Origin: Pandoraea aquatica
GTDB taxonomy: Bacteria > Pseudomonadota > Gammaproteobacteria > Burkholderiales > Burkholderiaceae
Direction of reading: 5' to 3'
DNA: 64,000 bases
NCBI RefSeq assembly: GCF_902459565.1
Contig: NZ_CABPSN010000008.1
Location: forward strand, 62,001-126,000
This document shows positions 62,185 to 64,000 of the stretch, in pieces. Within the stretch, counting starts at the first letter, position 1. Each line of letters starts with the position of its first letter. The position numbers and the translations under genes are program-made. The notes beneath the pieces are model-generated. The model did no database searches. It saw nothing but the letters and a program-made list of their open reading frames with translations, and was not told the origin of the DNA.

Positions 62185-63411
62185 GTGAAACCGATCCTCA
62201 AATCGCAGAAATTGCAGAATGTCTGCTACGACATTCGTGGGCCCGTGCTCGAACATGCCAAGCGCATGGAAGACGAAGGTCATCGCATCATCAAGCTGAA
62301 CATCGGCAATCTGGCGCCGTTCGGCTTCGAACCGCCTGACGAGATCGTTCAGGACATGATCCGCAATCTGCCGAACTCGGCCGGATACTCGGACTCGCGG
62401 GGGGTATTCGCGGCGCGCAAGGCGATCATGCACTACTGCCAGCAAAAGCGCATCAAAGACGTTCAGCTCGATGACATCTACCTCGGCAACGGGGCGTCCG
62501 AGCTGATCGTGATGGCCATGCAGGCGTTGCTCAACGACGGCGACGAAGTGCTCGTGCCCGCACCGGACTATCCGCTGTGGACGGCTGCCGTCAGCCTCTC
62601 GGGCGGCACCCCGGTGCACTACGTCTGCGACGAGCAGGCCGACTGGCAGCCGGATCTTGCGGACATCCGCAAGAAGATCACGCCCAACACGCGCGCGATC
62701 GTCATCATCAACCCGAACAATCCGACCGGCGCGCTGTACTCTGACGAACTCCTCAAGGAGATCGTCTCGCTCGCCCGCGAACACAAGCTGATCATTTACG
62801 CCGACGAGATCTACGACAAGATCATTTATGACGGCGAAGAGCATACGTCCATCGGCTCGCTTTCCGAAGACGTGCTCACGATTACCTTCAACGGTCTGTC
62901 CAAGAGCTATCGCGCGTGCGGTTACCGCGCGGGCTGGATGGTCGTGTCGGGCGACAAGCGTCCGGCGCGCGACTATATCGAAGGGCTGAACATCCTCGCC
63001 TCGATGCGCCTGTGCCCGAACGTGCCCGGTCAGTACGCCATTCAGACAGCACTGGGCGGCTATCAGAGCATCAAGGACCTGATCGTGCCGGGCGGACGCC
63101 TGTACGAGCAGCGTGAGATCGCCTACCGCATGCTCACCGACATTCCCGGTGTGACCTGCGTGAAGCCGAAGGCGGCGCTGTATCTGTTCCCGCGTCTGGA
63201 TCCGGCGTTGTACCCCATCGCCAACGATCAGGACTTCATCCTCCAGTTGCTGCTTGAAGAGAAGGTCCTGCTGGTGCAGGGCAGCGGCTTCAACTGGATG
63301 CACCCCGACCATTTCCGCGTAGTGTTCCTGCCTCACGAGGGCGACCTGGAAGACGCCATCAGTCGCATTGCCCGCTTCCTGGACGGTTATCGCCGTCGCC
63401 ACGGCAAGTGA
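62185..63411 (+). CDS. alaT: Pyridoxal-phosphate aminotransferase, AlaT/AlaA type
   Basis: The 408-residue class I aminotransferase has the family start KPILKSQKLQNVCYDIRGPV and NPNNPTGALYS (176-186). The PLP Lys is Lys240 (TFNGLSKSYRACGYRAGW) and the Arg for the substrate carboxylate is near the end. AlaT/AlaA makes alanine from pyruvate and glutamate. The annotated start is GTG 62185 because the conserved sequence begins there; the frame is open to another GTG at 62107 and no Shine-Dalgarno is visible for either. It precedes hom by 37 bases, as in many Burkholderia relatives. Confidence 0.93.
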   Translation: MKPILKSQKLQNVCYDIRGPVLEHAKRMEDEGHRIIKLNIGNLAPFGFEPPDEIVQDMIRNLPNSAGYSDSRGVFAARKAIMHYCQQKRIKDVQLDDIYLGNGASELIVMAMQALLNDGDEVLVPAPDYPLWTAAVSLSGGTPVHYVCDEQADWQPDLADIRKKITPNTRAIVIINPNNPTGALYSDELLKEIVSLAREHKLIIYADEIYDKIIYDGEEHTSIGSLSEDVLTITFNGLSKSYRACGYRAGWMVVSGDKRPARDYIEGLNILASMRLCPNVPGQYAIQTALGGYQSIKDLIVPGGRLYEQREIAYRMLTDIPGVTCVKPKAALYLFPRLDPALYPIANDQDFILQLLLEEKVLLVQGSGFNWMHPDHFRVVFLPHEGDLEDAISRIARFLDGYRRRHGK

Positions 63412-63448
63412 TGCGCGCCAACCGATTCCGACTTTTGAGTAAAACTGC

Positions 63449-64000
63449 ATGAAACCGATCAAATTGGGCCTGCTGGGCCTGGGCACCGTAGGCTATGGCG
63501 CCTTCCAGGTACTGGCTCGCAACCAGGAAGAAATTCAACGTCGCGCTGGCCGGGGTATCGAGATTACGAAGGTCGCGGTGCGTAACGTGGAACGCGCCAA
63601 GGGGCTTGTGGGCCACGCTGCGGTCGTCACCGGCGACCCGTTCGAGGTCGTGAACGATCCGGCTATCGACGTCGTGGTCGAAACCATCGGCGGCTACGAT
63701 CTCACGAAGGAACTGGTCCTCAAGGCGATCGAGAACGGCAAGCACGTGGTCACCGCCAACAAGGCGTTGCTGGCCGTGTACGGCAACGAGATCTTCGCCG
63801 CGGCCCGTAAAGCGAACGTGATGGTGGCGTTCGAAGCGGCGGTCGCCGGTGGTATTCCGATCATCAAGGCACTGCGCGAAGGGCTGACTGCCAACCGCAT
63901 TCAGTGGATCGCCGGCATCATCAACGGCACCACGAACTTCATTCTCTCGGAGATGCGCGACAAGGGCATCGACTTCGACGTGGCACTCGCCGACGCACAG
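63449..64000 (+). CDS. hom: Homoserine dehydrogenase, N-terminal part (cut by window end)
   Basis: The last 184 codons of the window are open from ATG 63449. They encode the NAD(P)-binding domain with LGLLGLGTVGYGAFQVL (5-21), VVETIGGYDL, and NGKHVVTANKALLA. The start of the catalytic domain follows (EAAVAGGIPIIKALREGLTANRI, then GIINGTTNFILSEM). Homoserine dehydrogenase reduces aspartate semialdehyde to homoserine on the way to threonine and methionine. The C-terminal ACT domain would be beyond the window. It is probably cotranscribed with alaT. Confidence 0.96.
   Translation, partial: MKPIKLGLLGLGTVGYGAFQVLARNQEEIQRRAGRGIEITKVAVRNVERAKGLVGHAAVVTGDPFEVVNDPAIDVVVETIGGYDLTKELVLKAIENGKHVVTANKALLAVYGNEIFAAARKANVMVAFEAAVAGGIPIIKALREGLTANRIQWIAGIINGTTNFILSEMRDKGIDFDVALADAQ

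Overview
The window looks like chromosomal core sequence of a GC-rich betaproteobacterium of the family Burkholderiaceae. The genus Pandoraea is my best guess. The basis is the gene order rimP-nusA-infB-rbfA-truB...typA, a priB gene between rpsF and rpsR, an ArnA split into two genes, and CysB/LexA proteins of the type found in Burkholderiales. The genus call is inference from remembered gene order and protein style; no search was run. No tRNA, rRNA, CRISPR array, insertion sequence or prophage was found.

Layout. 1-6363 (+): translation/transcription block, with the end of rimP, then nusA, infB, rbfA and truB. 6446-10982 (-): the most unusual part. Four intact cold-shock-domain genes and one that has lost its ATG are interleaved with two genes for exported halovibrin-like proteins. 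A 373-bp direct repeat and three copies of a perfect 16-bp palindrome lie at a fixed distance upstream of three of the cold-shock genes. 11081-14295: an acyl-CoA thioesterase, an orphan protein of unknown function and an AzlC/AzlD amino-acid exporter pair. 14352-19505 (-): marR-nodT-emrA-emrB, a multidrug efflux operon with three copies of a putative MarR operator. 19666-22815 (+): typA and a 3-hydroxyisobutyryl-CoA hydrolase-like gene. 22951-24268 (-): a small unknown gene and lexA with two SOS boxes. 24401-31209 (-): a copper/silver efflux operon (Met-rich protein, CusC, CusB, CusA, CusF). 31288-33492: divergent FAD monooxygenase and TetR regulator around a palindromic operator. 33525-38634 (+): sulfate uptake, sbp-cysT-cysW-cysA-cysB. 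38715-39791 (+): asparaginase. 39809-44929: glyoxylate assimilation operon gcl-hyi-glxR (-) with a divergent LysR regulator. 44951-48207 (+): rpsF-priB-rpsR-rplI and dnaB. 48322-50017 (+): phosphate transport (DUF47 protein and Pit). 50151-53894: a 34-codon ORF, then NlpC/P60, PhoH and Bcp on the minus strand. 53962-61942 (-): the L-Ara4N lipid A modification genes. 62185-64000 (+): an alanine-type aminotransferase and the start of homoserine dehydrogenase.

Several blocks deal with envelope stress or toxic compounds (EmrAB-NodT, CusCBAF, Arn, TetR/monooxygenase). They are separate transcription units with their own candidate operators, so I do not read them as one island. Most of the window is ordinary chromosome. 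The cold-shock/halovibrin stretch is the one region that seems to have its own undescribed logic.
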